Shown: one piece after another, positions 56,257 through 64,000 of the stretch
Position numbering within the stretch: the first letter of the stretch is position 1
Layout of the letters: the number at the start of each line of letters is the position of its first letter
From: Bog-473 sp963725895
GTDB taxonomy: Bacteria; Actinomycetota; Acidimicrobiia; Acidimicrobiales; RAAP-2
NCBI GenBank assembly: GCA_963725895.1
Contig: CAVSAJ010000002.1
Coordinates: 62,001-126,000, forward strand
Reading direction: 5' to 3'
DNA length: 64,000 nt
The notes under the pieces: model-generated
Told to the model about the DNA's origin: nothing
Seen by the model: only the letters and a program-made list of their open reading frames with translations
Databases searched by the model: none
Made by a program: the position numbers and the translations under genes

Positions 56257-57962
56257 GCCACTCGCTCCGCCTGAATCGGGAGAACGAGCGTGAACGTCGA
56301 GCCCTCACCCTCACGCGACTCGACGTCGACCCACCCCTGATGGTTGTTTGCCACGTGACGGACGATGGAAAGGCCGAGCCCTGTACCGCCGGTGTCACGG
56401 CTCCGACCGTGGTCCACTCGGTAGAAGCGCTCGAAGATGCGGTCGAGGTCTCGTGCGGGGATCCCGACGCCGTGGTCCTGCACCGACAGACGGACGTTGT
56501 CGCGCTCTTCGATCCGCCAGTTCGGTGAGACCACCGGCATGGTGTCCGCCGGACCTCCACCTGCGGCGTCACCCTCTGGCGCCAACGGCGGCGGCGGCGT
56601 GGTGCCGGTGGCCGGCGTGGCCGCCGCGGTCTCGCTCTCGGGCGTGTACTGCTCGAGAATCTCTGGCGTGAAGACCGGCTCCACGGGGCCCTCCTGTCGT
56701 TTCCCCTCCGCTCCGGGTCGGGATTCTGTCGCGTTCTCCCCGACAACGACGGCCACGTCCTCCGTCGGTGCCGGCTTGTCGTTTCGCTCCGCAGCGGCCT
56801 CGCCGCCGAAAGCCGGCAGTTTGGACCCGATCGTGGGGATCTCTCCCGTGCGCGGGTTGGCGATGCCCTCGATGATCATGGGGCCGACGTCTGGGGGCCC
56901 GGTCCCGGAAGGGGCCCCCACGCTGGGATTTGCGCGCTGGACCGTACCCGTCACGACGACTTTCGAGTTGTCGTAGGAGTAGGTGATCGCGTTCTCCAAG
57001 AGGGCGTGCATGGCTGAAACGAGCTGGCGCCGGTCCCCCATCACCGCGACCGGGGGCGAGGGTTCGTGCAGGACGATCTCGATACCGCGCTGGTCGGCCG
57101 TCGCCCGCACTCGCTCGATGGCGTCGGCCATGACCAGGTTGACCAGGACCGGCTCGCGCGGTGGGGCCTCCTCGGACTCGATGCGGGAGAGATCGAGCAG
57201 GTCGTCAATGATGCGGCTCACCCGGAATGCCTCGTTGTGGATGCGGCCGGCCAGGCGCTGGGCCACCTCTGGGTCCGGCTCTGAGACCAACGTCTCGGCC
57301 AACAGGCCCAGCGCGCCCATAGGCGTCTTGAGCTCGTGGCTCACGTTGGCGACGAAGTCGCGCCGGATCTCCTCGAGCCGCCTGCGCTCGGAGACGTCCT
57401 CGATGAGGGCGATGACGCCCAGCGGTCTGCGTCCGTCGTCGATCTGGTGCGCCCGGACCTGGAGCGTGCGCCGCGGCGGTCCGTAGAGATCGAGTGTGCG
57501 CTCGGCCGAACCCTCGTGCCAGGCGTCTTCGAGCAACTCGGTCACCGCCTGGGCGGCGAGGGCGTCACCGTGGCGGCTGACCATGAGGGCATTGGCCCGG
57601 CCGTTGCGATAGATGACCGTGCCGTTCTCGTCGCACAGGACGACGCCCTGGGTGAGCGTGTCGAGGGAGCGGCGCAGCCGGATGGCGTCAGAGCTCGATT
57701 CGGTGACCGCCTGGGCGGCGCCGCCGGTGACCTGCTCCAGGTAGGCGAGCGAGATTTCGATGTTGTTCTCGTCCTCTGGGGGATCGAGGCCCAGTCGGGT
57801 GCCGAGCGCAGAGAGCCGCTGGGAGATGGCACGCCTGCCCGAGCGGCGGCCGAGGAGGGAGGCCACCAGTCCGACAATTACGCAGGCAGCGACCGCAATT
57901 GCGATGAAGATGATTTCCTGCGTCTGGCTGAGATTGATTTCCCCCGGCGCACTCAACAGCAC
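56253..57962 (-). CDS. senX3: SenX3-like sensor histidine kinase with a large insert in its ATPase domain
   Basis: About 569 residues from GTG 57962. One N-terminal helix (EIIFIAIAVAACVIVGLVAS, about 16-35), a PAS-like domain (about 95-190, QGVVLCDENGTVIYRNGRAN), and a HisKA domain with phospho-acceptor H209 (NVSHELKTPMGALGLLAETL). In the HATPase domain the N box is ALLENAITYSYDNSKVVVTG (320-339). Residues about 341-485 are then a Pro/Gly/Glu-rich insertion absent from SenX3. After it come the D box QDHGVGIPARDLDRIF (495-510), FERFYRVDHG and G2 box GGTGLGLSIVRHVANN (525-540). All ATP-binding motifs are kept. Membrane-attached, pairs with the regulator it overlaps. TTG 57956 could be the real start. 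Confidence 0.9.
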   Translation of the reverse strand: MLLSAPGEINLSQTQEIIFIAIAVAACVIVGLVASLLGRRSGRRAISQRLSALGTRLGLDPPEDENNIEISLAYLEQVTGGAAQAVTESSSDAIRLRRSLDTLTQGVVLCDENGTVIYRNGRANALMVSRHGDALAAQAVTELLEDAWHEGSAERTLDLYGPPRRTLQVRAHQIDDGRRPLGVIALIEDVSERRRLEEIRRDFVANVSHELKTPMGALGLLAETLVSEPDPEVAQRLAGRIHNEAFRVSRIIDDLLDLSRIESEEAPPREPVLVNLVMADAIERVRATADQRGIEIVLHEPSPPVAVMGDRRQLVSAMHALLENAITYSYDNSKVVVTGTVQRANPSVGAPSGTGPPDVGPMIIEGIANPRTGEIPTIGSKLPAFGGEAAAERNDKPAPTEDVAVVVGENATESRPGAEGKRQEGPVEPVFTPEILEQYTPESETAAATPATGTTPPPPLAPEGDAAGGGPADTMPVVSPNWRIEERDNVRLSVQDHGVGIPARDLDRIFERFYRVDHGRSRDTGGTGLGLSIVRHVANNHQGWVDVESREGEGSTFTLVLPIQAERVA

Positions 57963-58134
57963 ACCCCCCAATATGGCAGGGCTGAACAGGTGGGGCGAAC
58001 CTCTGTGTCGAGCGTGAGCCGACCGCCCTTTTGGCGCCACAGCGAAGTCGAGTCACACCGAGGCCGAGCGTCAACCGTTCTCTGAGCGACACGGCCCGGA
58101 GGTCCCGGTGCCGGCAACGTGACGGAGGGCACCG

Positions 58135-58428
58135 ATGGTCGTGTGGCACCTTGCCGATGTCTCACTCAACCCCAGCGTGAACGCGCTCCCCGGCGGGGGG
58201 ACACTGCAGGACCTGACCAACGGGCTCGGGGCGTGGGCGCTCATTGCGGCCATGGCCGGGATGCTCATCGGGGCCGCCGCGTGGGCCCTCGGTGTTCACG
58301 CCCAGAACTTCCAGCAATCGTTGGTCGGGAAGCGAGCGGTCCTCGTGTCCGGTTTGGCAGCGCTGCTCATCGGCGCCGCGCCACCGATCATCAACTTCTT
58401 CTTCCACACCGGGACGAACCTGCACTGA
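58135..58428 (+). CDS. Small two-helix membrane protein, T4SS-associated (VirB2/TrbC-like, DUF6112-like)
   Basis: 97 residues: MVVWHLADVSLNPSVNALPG, an amphipathic link, then two hydrophobic helices (GAWALIAAMAGMLIGAAAWA, about 32-51; VLVSGLAALLIGAAPPIINF, about 69-88). The size and double-helix form match pilin-like subunits of actinobacterial conjugation loci. It is the first of three same-strand genes of a type IV secretion-like set and divergent from the sensor kinase. No signal-peptidase site is evident. Confidence 0.7.
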   Translation: MVVWHLADVSLNPSVNALPGGGTLQDLTNGLGAWALIAAMAGMLIGAAAWALGVHAQNFQQSLVGKRAVLVSGLAALLIGAAPPIINFFFHTGTNLH

Positions 58429-58473
58429 CGGCCGTCCCCTGTCAGATCTCCGCCAGAGACCTTCCACGTCGCG

Positions 58474-60072
58474 ATGCTTGCCGCCGGCTGCACCGGTCTC
58501 GACGCCCTCAACCCGATCTGCCAGGTCGGCAGCCTGGGTGGTTCCATCGCGGCCTCCGGCTTCGAGTCGGTCCTCGACGGGATCAGTCAATGGGTGGCCA
58601 GTGGTGCCGAGTGGTTGCTCGCGCAGATCGGCGACGTGCTCGTGTCCACCACCACCATCGACGTGGGCGCGACCTGGTTCCGGACGCACTACGGCCAGAT
58701 GACGGCGCTGGCCGGTGTCGTGATCCTTCCTCTCCTCCTTGTCTCCACGCTGCAAGCGGTCCTGCGTCAGAACCCGGGCCAGCTCGTCCGCACCTTCCTC
58801 GTGCAGGTCCCGCTCGCGCTCCTGCTTGCTGCCGCCGCGATCCAGGTCGTCATCATGAGCCTGTCTGCTACGGATGCCATGAGCACGGCCATCGCGGGTG
58901 GCACCGCAGGTGACGTCTCCTCGCTGCTCACGGGGGTGACCAACGGGCTCGTCACCTCCGCCGCCGATCCGACCCTTGCGAGTTTCGTGCTGCTCCTGGT
59001 TGCGCTGCTCGTCGCAGTGGCCGCATTCGTGCTCTGGCTCGAACTCCTCATCAGGGCCGCTGCTGTCTACGTCGCGGTGCTGTTCCTGCCGCTCGCTCTC
59101 GCGACATTGGTCTGGCCGGCTGTCTCGCATTGGTGCCGTCGTCTTGTCGAGACGCTCGCAGCACTGATTCTCTCCAAGTTCGTCATCGTTGCGACGCTCA
59201 GCCTCGCCGCTGGCGCGGTGTCATCGGGCACACCGGGCACGGGCAGCCACGGAGCGGGGTTCTCGTCGGTGCTGGCCGGTGGCGCGCTGTTGGTGATGGC
59301 GACGTTCACGCCGTTTGCGATCCTCAGGATGATCCCCGCCATCGAGGCGGGCGCGGTCTCGCACCTCGACGGCTTGCGCTCACGCGGGACCGCTGCGGCG
59401 ACGCGTCTGCCGCGCAGCGCGGCGAACCATGTGCTCAATGAGGGACTGCAGGCGCTCGGCGAAGCGCGGCTCATGGCTGGGACGCCCGGGACCGGTGGCG
59501 CGGCACGGGGCAGCGGTGCCGCACGGGACGCAACCCGCGGGGGAGCGGGCGGCCCGACCGGCTCGGCTGACGGGAGCGGCGAAGGCGTGGACGAGCCGAC
59601 GAGCGGAATAGAGCTCGGTGACGGGGATCCCAACTCGCAGCGCATCTACGACGAGGGTGTTGCTCGCGGCCTGGTGCCGGGACCGAAGGGGCCCAAGCCG
59701 ATTCGTGCCGAGCGCTCGCCGGCGGCCGGCAGCGGCAGCGCCAACGGCGGCGGCGATGGAGGCGGCGTTGGCACCAACGTGAACGGTGGCGAACCGCAAA
59801 GGACACGGCCCGGCCCTCCCCACGGCCCGGTCAATCCCGCAGACGAGTGGAAGTGGGAGGGCGTCCCGCTGGACGCTGGTCCACTCGCCCCGGTCGAACC
59901 AGGCAAGACGCGCCACTACATGGGGAACGACGGACACGGCCCCCAGATCAGATGGCTCCCTCCGGTCTGGCCGCCCGGTCAAGGACCCGATGGCGCCGGC
60001 AGTGGCGGCGGTGGCGGTGGCAGTGGCGGCGGTGGCGGTGGCGGCGGCGTGGGTGGGGGAGGGCACGGGTGA
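58474..60072 (+). CDS. VirB6/TrbL-like polytopic membrane protein of T4SS type
   Basis: 532 residues. Six to seven hydrophobic helices in the first 300 residues (ALAGVVILPLLLVSTLQAVL, FVLLLVALLVAVAAFVLWLE, AVYVAVLFLPLALATLVWPA, ALLVMATFTPFAILRMIPAI) resemble conjugation channel proteins. The last ~200 residues are a cytoplasmic Gly/Pro-rich tail ending in a (G)n-S-(G)n run (about 505-531). The stop overlaps the GTG of the next gene (GTGA). It lies 45 bp after the small membrane gene. Confidence 0.78.
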   Translation: MLAAGCTGLDALNPICQVGSLGGSIAASGFESVLDGISQWVASGAEWLLAQIGDVLVSTTTIDVGATWFRTHYGQMTALAGVVILPLLLVSTLQAVLRQNPGQLVRTFLVQVPLALLLAAAAIQVVIMSLSATDAMSTAIAGGTAGDVSSLLTGVTNGLVTSAADPTLASFVLLLVALLVAVAAFVLWLELLIRAAAVYVAVLFLPLALATLVWPAVSHWCRRLVETLAALILSKFVIVATLSLAAGAVSSGTPGTGSHGAGFSSVLAGGALLVMATFTPFAILRMIPAIEAGAVSHLDGLRSRGTAAATRLPRSAANHVLNEGLQALGEARLMAGTPGTGGAARGSGAARDATRGGAGGPTGSADGSGEGVDEPTSGIELGDGDPNSQRIYDEGVARGLVPGPKGPKPIRAERSPAAGSGSANGGGDGGGVGTNVNGGEPQRTRPGPPHGPVNPADEWKWEGVPLDAGPLAPVEPGKTRHYMGNDGHGPQIRWLPPVWPPGQGPDGAGSGGGGGGSGGGGGGGGVGGGGHG

Positions 60073-61478
60073 GCACCGACCGCGGCGCGCGCTACCGCTT
60101 CGGTCCCCGTGAACGCGGCGGTGCGCTGGCTGGATGGCGGCCCGGCCAGATCCTCACGGTGGCCGTCGGTCTCGTCTTCGGGGTGCTGGTGCTGCGCTGG
60201 GAGCCCAACGCTGCCGGTGTGGCCGCCGCCATCGGGGTCCTCGTGCTCTACGGCGCACTCGCGACGGTCCCAGTGGCCGGGCGCACGGGCGACGAGTGGT
60301 TGCCCGTCGCCGTCTGCTGGGGTGCACGGCGGTCGGCCGAGTGGCGGTCGAGCGGGTGGCGCTCGGTGGGGGGCAGCCGGCACGTGCGTGGCCCCGGGCG
60401 TATGGGCGCACTGCGCTCGTTGTCCCTCTTGCGGGCGGACTGGCACGACATGGGCGTCGTGCACGATCGTGCCGGACGCACCCTCACCGCTGCCCTGGAC
60501 CTCCGGGGCAACAGCTTCGCCCTGCTCGGGTCGGACGAACAGGACCGCCGAGTCGGCGCCTGGGCTTCGGTCCTCTCCTCCATGGCCCGCGAGGGGTCGC
60601 CGGTGCACCGGGTGCAGTGGGTCGCCGCGTCGTTTCCCGACGACGGGCAGGACGTGCGGTCCTATCTCGCGGCTGAGAGCGTGGCGGGTGCGTCTTCGGC
60701 GTGCACCGCCTCCTACGAGTCCTTGCTGGCGGACATGGACTCGCATACCTGCGCGCACGGTGTCGTCATGGCGTTGCAGGTGCGCGTGACGAAATCGGTC
60801 GAGGTTGGCTGTGCCGCGCTGGCCCGCGAGGTGGGCTCGCTCGTGCGCCTGCTCGGCGACGCCGACGTCCAGGTCGAGTCAGTGCTCACCGCCGAGGCTC
60901 TGGCGGGCCAACTGCTCCGTACTTGCGAGCCACACGGACTCCCTCCTGACGTGGAGTCCGTGCTCGCCGATCCGTGGCCCATGGCCATGGAGGAGAGTTG
61001 GTCGGTGGTGCGCGTCGACGGCATGGTGCACGCGACGTTCTGGGTGGCGGAGTGGCCGCGGATCGAGGTCCGGAGCGACTTCTTGGCGCCCGTCCTCCTC
61101 GGATCGGCCCGCAGCACCTTCTCGGTCGTGATGGAGCCCCTCGGCCCGGACACCGCGATCCGCAAGGTGGAGGCCTCGAGGACGGCCGATCTGGCCGACA
61201 CCGAGCTTCGCAGGCGGGGCGGGTTTGTGTCGACGGCCCGCCACGTGCGCGAGTCCGAAGTGCTGGCCCGCCGGGAGGCGGAACTGGCAGAGGGTCATGC
61301 ATCATTCCGTTACTCGGGCTTCGTCACGGTCTCGGCACCGAGCGAGGAAGAACTGGCAGTTGCCTGCGACACGGTGCAGCACGCGGCCGGCCAGAGCCGG
61401 CTGGCTCTTCGACGCCTCTACGGCGACCAAGCGTCGGCCTACACCTGCACATTGCCGCTCTGCCGAGGCCTGCGCTGA
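60069..61478 (+). CDS. SCO6880-family (VirB3/VirB4-linker-like) membrane protein of T4SS type
   Basis: 469 residues from GTG 60069. N-terminal cytoplasmic start RYRFGPRERGGALAGW, two close helices (ILTVAVGLVFGVLVLRWEPN, GVAAAIGVLVLYGALATVPV, about 29-70), then a large soluble domain (VVHDRAGRTLTAALDLRGNS, VHRVQWVAASFPDDGQDVRS), as in SCO6880 proteins, which sit beside VirB4-type ATPases in actinobacterial conjugative elements. No ATPase gene follows here; a sulfatase gene begins 71 bp later. Confidence 0.82.
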   Translation: MSTDRGARYRFGPRERGGALAGWRPGQILTVAVGLVFGVLVLRWEPNAAGVAAAIGVLVLYGALATVPVAGRTGDEWLPVAVCWGARRSAEWRSSGWRSVGGSRHVRGPGRMGALRSLSLLRADWHDMGVVHDRAGRTLTAALDLRGNSFALLGSDEQDRRVGAWASVLSSMAREGSPVHRVQWVAASFPDDGQDVRSYLAAESVAGASSACTASYESLLADMDSHTCAHGVVMALQVRVTKSVEVGCAALAREVGSLVRLLGDADVQVESVLTAEALAGQLLRTCEPHGLPPDVESVLADPWPMAMEESWSVVRVDGMVHATFWVAEWPRIEVRSDFLAPVLLGSARSTFSVVMEPLGPDTAIRKVEASRTADLADTELRRRGGFVSTARHVRESEVLARREAELAEGHASFRYSGFVTVSAPSEEELAVACDTVQHAAGQSRLALRRLYGDQASAYTCTLPLCRGLR

Positions 61479-61515
61479 CGAGCGTGCGCAGACCAGGCGT
61501 GCGCTGACGAGCGTG
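61471..61515. repeat. 16-bp direct repeat at the end of the SCO6880-like gene
   Basis: TGCGCTGACGAGCGTG at 61471-61486, containing the stop codon, and again at 61500-61515. The spacer is short. It looks like a recent local duplication of the gene's end. Confidence 0.65.
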
Positions 61516-61549
61516 GTGCGTCGCGTTGCGCTGCGTACCATGGGCTCCC

Positions 61550-63166
61550 ATGCCCGGCGTAGTTGACGAGACGCCCGCCGCGACGAGCGTGGCGGAAGGG
61601 CGCGGTGGCCCCACGAATCTGGTGGTGCTGCTCCTCGACAGCCTGAACCGCCACATGTTGGGCAGTTACGGCGGGACCGAATTCGAGACACCGAATCTCG
61701 ATCGGTTTGCACGCGAGCGAGCGGTGCGGTTCACATCCCATGTGACGGGATCGCTGCCGTGCATGCCGGCGCGCCACGACATCTTGTGCGGCTCGCTCGA
61801 CTTCTTGTGGCGGCCGTGGGGCTCCATCGAGATCTGGGAGGAGCCGATCACCCAGCAGCTGCGGCGGGCGGGCGTGACCACCATGTTGGTGTCGGACCAC
61901 CCGCACCTCTTCGAGGTCGGCGGCGAGAACTATCACACCGACTTCGGCGCGTGGGACTACGTGCGCGGGCACGAGGGTGACCCGTGGCGCACCTACAGCG
62001 ACCCGAGCTACGTCGGCGCGCCCGCACTGCCAGCGCGCAGCGGCGGATGGTACTGGAGCGAGCGTCTCGGCTTCGACTCTGGTGAGCGCGCCTACGACCG
62101 GTCGCGCACGTTCTTCCGCGCCGAGGAGGACTTCCCCGGTCCGCGCACGATGCGCAGCGCGTCGGAGTGGCTGCGCCGCGGCGCGCCGCACGACGCGCCC
62201 TTCCTCCTCTTCGTCGACGAGTTCGACCCGCACGAGCCCTTCGACACGCCCGAGCCGTGGCTCGGCCGCTACGACCCGGACTGGGAAGGCGAGCTCCTCA
62301 TCTGGCCGCCCTATGACATCGGCGCGGTGGCCCAGGGTCGCCTGAGTGAGCGCGAGGGGCGGCACATCCGAGCCAACTACGGCGCCAAGCTGTCGATGAT
62401 CGACCACTGGGTGGGCGAGGTCTTCTCGGCGTTGGACGAGCGCGGGCTGTGGGACACGACGGCTGTGATCGTGTGCACGGACCACGGCCACTATCTCGGC
62501 GAGAAGGACATCTGGGGCAAGCCGGGGGTGATGCAGTACGAACCGCTCGGCCATACGCCGTTGCTCGTGCACTGGCCCGGCGTCGCCGGCGGCGCCGAGT
62601 GCGGCGCGCTCACCACCAACGTCGACATCCACGCCACCATCGCCGACGTCTTCGGCGTGACGGCTCGTGGCGCGTCGCACGGCGCGTCCCTGGTCCCGCT
62701 GGTGCGCGGGGCCGATGCGCACACGCGGGAGTGGGCCATCGGCGGCGTCTACGGCAACTGGGTCCAGGTCACCGACGGCCGGCGCAAGTACGCCCGGGGT
62801 GCGGACGGCGCGAACTTCCCCCTGTCCATGTGGTCCAACCGGTGGTCGACCATGACCATCCACGGCCTCGAGGACATCGTCCGCCTTCCCCCGCCCGACC
62901 GCCGCGCCCGTCTGGACTACCTGCCCGGGTCCGACGTCCCCGTCATCTGCCAGCCCTTCGAGCCGGGTGACCTCCTCCCGTTCTGGGTCGGCCACAACGT
63001 CGTCGACGCGCACTTCCTCTTCGACCTGGAGTGTGACCCGGGCGAGGACGAGAACCGCGCCGGCACCGGCAGCACCGAGGAAGCCGAGATGGTGGAGCTG
63101 TTACGGGTGGCCCTCAAGGACGTCGAGGCGCCGGTAGAGCAGCTGCAGAGGCTCGGTCTCGCGTGA
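61550..63166 (+). CDS. Sulfatase (alkaline-phosphatase superfamily)
   Basis: 538 residues from ATG 61550 (MPGVVDETPAATS). Metal-binding start LVVLLLDSLNRHMLGSYGGT (about 24-43, Asp30) and the formylglycine signature CMPARHDILCG (C71-x-P-x-R75), which allows post-translational activation by a formylglycine-generating enzyme. Second metal site VIVCTDHGHYLGEKDIWGK (about 303-321), as in arylsulfatases and phosphonate monoester hydrolases. No signal peptide, so probably cytosolic. Its stop overlaps the NUDIX gene start (GTGA). Substrate unknown. Confidence 0.9.
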   Translation: MPGVVDETPAATSVAEGRGGPTNLVVLLLDSLNRHMLGSYGGTEFETPNLDRFARERAVRFTSHVTGSLPCMPARHDILCGSLDFLWRPWGSIEIWEEPITQQLRRAGVTTMLVSDHPHLFEVGGENYHTDFGAWDYVRGHEGDPWRTYSDPSYVGAPALPARSGGWYWSERLGFDSGERAYDRSRTFFRAEEDFPGPRTMRSASEWLRRGAPHDAPFLLFVDEFDPHEPFDTPEPWLGRYDPDWEGELLIWPPYDIGAVAQGRLSEREGRHIRANYGAKLSMIDHWVGEVFSALDERGLWDTTAVIVCTDHGHYLGEKDIWGKPGVMQYEPLGHTPLLVHWPGVAGGAECGALTTNVDIHATIADVFGVTARGASHGASLVPLVRGADAHTREWAIGGVYGNWVQVTDGRRKYARGADGANFPLSMWSNRWSTMTIHGLEDIVRLPPPDRRARLDYLPGSDVPVICQPFEPGDLLPFWVGHNVVDAHFLFDLECDPGEDENRAGTGSTEEAEMVELLRVALKDVEAPVEQLQRLGLA

Positions 63167-63630
63167 GCCGGAGCGACGTGCCGTTCGTGCTGCCGCGCAT
63201 CCCGGCCTCGTCGGGCGCACTGATCTTCGACAGCGAGGGCCGCCTCCTCATCGTCAACCCCACGTACAAGGCGAAGTGGACGATCCCCGGGGGGATCATG
63301 GAGGCCGACGGGGAGACGCCGTGGGAGTGTTGTCGCCGCGAGGTGCGTGAGGAGGTCGCGCTGGACGTCACGCACGGACGCCTCGTCGCGGTGGACTTCT
63401 TACGCCCGAAGCCGTCCCATGCGGGTGGGATGCGCTTCCTCTTCGACTGTGGTGTGTTCTCCGATGACGCCCTCGGTGGGATCGAGCTGCAGGAGGAGGA
63501 GCTGTCCGAGTATCTCGTGGCCGAGCCCGCCCGGGCGCTCGAGCTGCTGAGCGGCCCATTGCGTCGCCGCGTCGGCGCCGCGTTGGGGGCGGCGGACTGC
63601 GTCTACCTGGAGGACGGCCGCCCGGTGTGA
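63163..63630 (+). CDS. NUDIX hydrolase
   Basis: 155 residues. The Nudix box GGIMEADGETPWECCRREVR, EEVAL (about residues 43-67) matches Gx5Ex7REUxEExGU except for Ala before the final hydrophobic. Opening strand SGALIFDSEGRLLIVNPTYK, then WTIPGG. It hydrolyses nucleoside-diphosphate-linked substrates with Mg2+. Coupled to the sulfatase gene by GTGA overlap. Whether it cleans up a sulfated or phosphorylated nucleotide product is speculation. Confidence 0.9.
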   Translation: MSRSDVPFVLPRIPASSGALIFDSEGRLLIVNPTYKAKWTIPGGIMEADGETPWECCRREVREEVALDVTHGRLVAVDFLRPKPSHAGGMRFLFDCGVFSDDALGGIELQEEELSEYLVAEPARALELLSGPLRRRVGAALGAADCVYLEDGRPV

Positions 63631-63638
63631 CCCGTGGC

Positions 63639-64000
63639 TCACGCGACGCCGAGTTGCGCGTCGGTCTGGCGTGAGAAGAAGAGGGCCGTCGACGCCACGA
63701 TGAGCGCGGCAAGACCCAGAGCCAGTGCGGCATGGACGTGGACGGTGAGCGCGGCGCCGACGATTGCGCCGGCGAACATCGAGCCGACTGACGTGAGGCC
63801 CTTCGTCGCGTTCGGATCCAGACCGCCGGCCAGCGCCGACTCCGAGGTGAGTCCGGTGAGGGTGGTCGTGAGCACGGTCGTGGTCATCTCGGGCACGCGG
63901 AGCCAGCGGACAGCCGAGTTCCGCGCGCCCATGCCGAGGGCCAGGAGCGCGATGACCGTGAAGCGGGGCCAGCCCGATTCCAGGCTGGAGGTGGACACCC
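63639..64000 (-). CDS. YoaK/DUF1275-family membrane protein, C-terminal part (runs off the right edge)
   Basis: At least 120 residues of a multi-helix membrane protein: RFTVIALLALGMGARNSAVR, WLRVPEMTTTVLTTTLTGLT, then FAGAIVGAALTVHVHAALAL and ALGLAALIVASTALFFSRQT. The GARNSAVR and VPEMTTTVLT pair is the hallmark of the DUF1275/YoaK family, of unknown transport or structural role. The N-terminal half lies beyond 64000. Ends 8 bp from the convergent NUDIX stop. Confidence 0.82.
   Translation of the reverse strand, partial: VSTSSLESGWPRFTVIALLALGMGARNSAVRWLRVPEMTTTVLTTTLTGLTSESALAGGLDPNATKGLTSVGSMFAGAIVGAALTVHVHAALALGLAALIVASTALFFSRQTDAQLGVA

Noticed and set aside
61439..63013. 524-codon reverse frame opposite the sulfatase
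   Set aside because: No domain signature; the forward frame holds the complete sulfatase motifs.

Overview
The window is GC-rich, gene-dense, and has no CCA encoded at its tRNA 3' ends. Several gene families point to an actinobacterium: a mycothiol-dependent isomerase-fold enzyme, F420/PPOX-type flavoprotein remnants, DUF2510, SCO6745 and SCO6880 families, a SenX3/RegX3-like two-component pair, and many TetR-controlled CoA-linked catabolic operons. An uncultured or environmental Acidimicrobiia-like lineage is my best guess, but that is inference from gene content and not from a marker gene.

Layout. 1-2.7 kb: the end of an integrated element (truncated integrase, excisionase-like protein, secreted-protein remnant, frameshifted IS21-type istB) abutting tRNA-Phe, then tRNA-Asp. 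2.8-9.8 kb: two TetR-controlled catabolic blocks. The first has a SCO6745-type protein, a helical protein and a crotonase. The second has a diiron-type hydrolase, a Baeyer-Villiger-type monooxygenase and an SDR. 9.8-12.2 kb: a small accessory patch with a degenerate tRNA-Gln-like gene, a Fic protein behind a perfect 21-bp palindrome, and three tiny reverse-strand genes. 12.3-20.5 kb: an MFS exporter with its MerR regulator, a FUSC-family membrane protein, a secreted GH5 glycosidase of endoglycoceramidase type and a DUF2510 membrane protein. 20.9-29.4 kb: a BioF2-type acyltransferase with a methyltransferase, then P450, cysteine-free redoxin, dienoyl-CoA-reductase-like SDR and acyl-CoA carboxyltransferase, then a VOC protein and an amidohydrolase.

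29.5-47.8 kb is bracketed by two direct copies (about 450 bp) of the same broken PPOX-family gene. Inside lie a tRNA-Gly 3' fragment, a DapA-family lyase, paired acyl-CoA dehydrogenases, two AMP-dependent acyl-CoA ligases, a frameshifted TetR, an alpha/beta hydrolase, an unaccompanied ABC solute-binding protein, a second P450 with TetR, an NHL beta-propeller protein and a large secreted propeller protein. This looks like an island for uptake, activation and beta-oxidation-like breakdown of an unidentified, probably hydrophobic carboxylic substrate.

47.8-64 kb is housekeeping-like: tRNA-Glu, ctaA and ctaB (heme A synthesis), a ResA-type thioredoxin, an ABC-2 exporter, serS, an MDMPI-family protein, an MBL hydrolase and a SenX3/RegX3-like pair. 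The pair is followed by three type IV secretion-like membrane genes with no ATPase in view, then a sulfatase, a NUDIX hydrolase and a truncated YoaK-family protein.

Features that most deserve a second look: the sensor kinase with about 145 extra residues inside its ATP-binding domain; the three-gene T4SS-like module; the repeat-bracketed catabolic island; the cysteine-free peroxiredoxin-fold protein in a P450 operon; and the Fic gene with its palindromic operator and small membrane-protein neighbours. All calls rest on reading the sequence; no database search was run.
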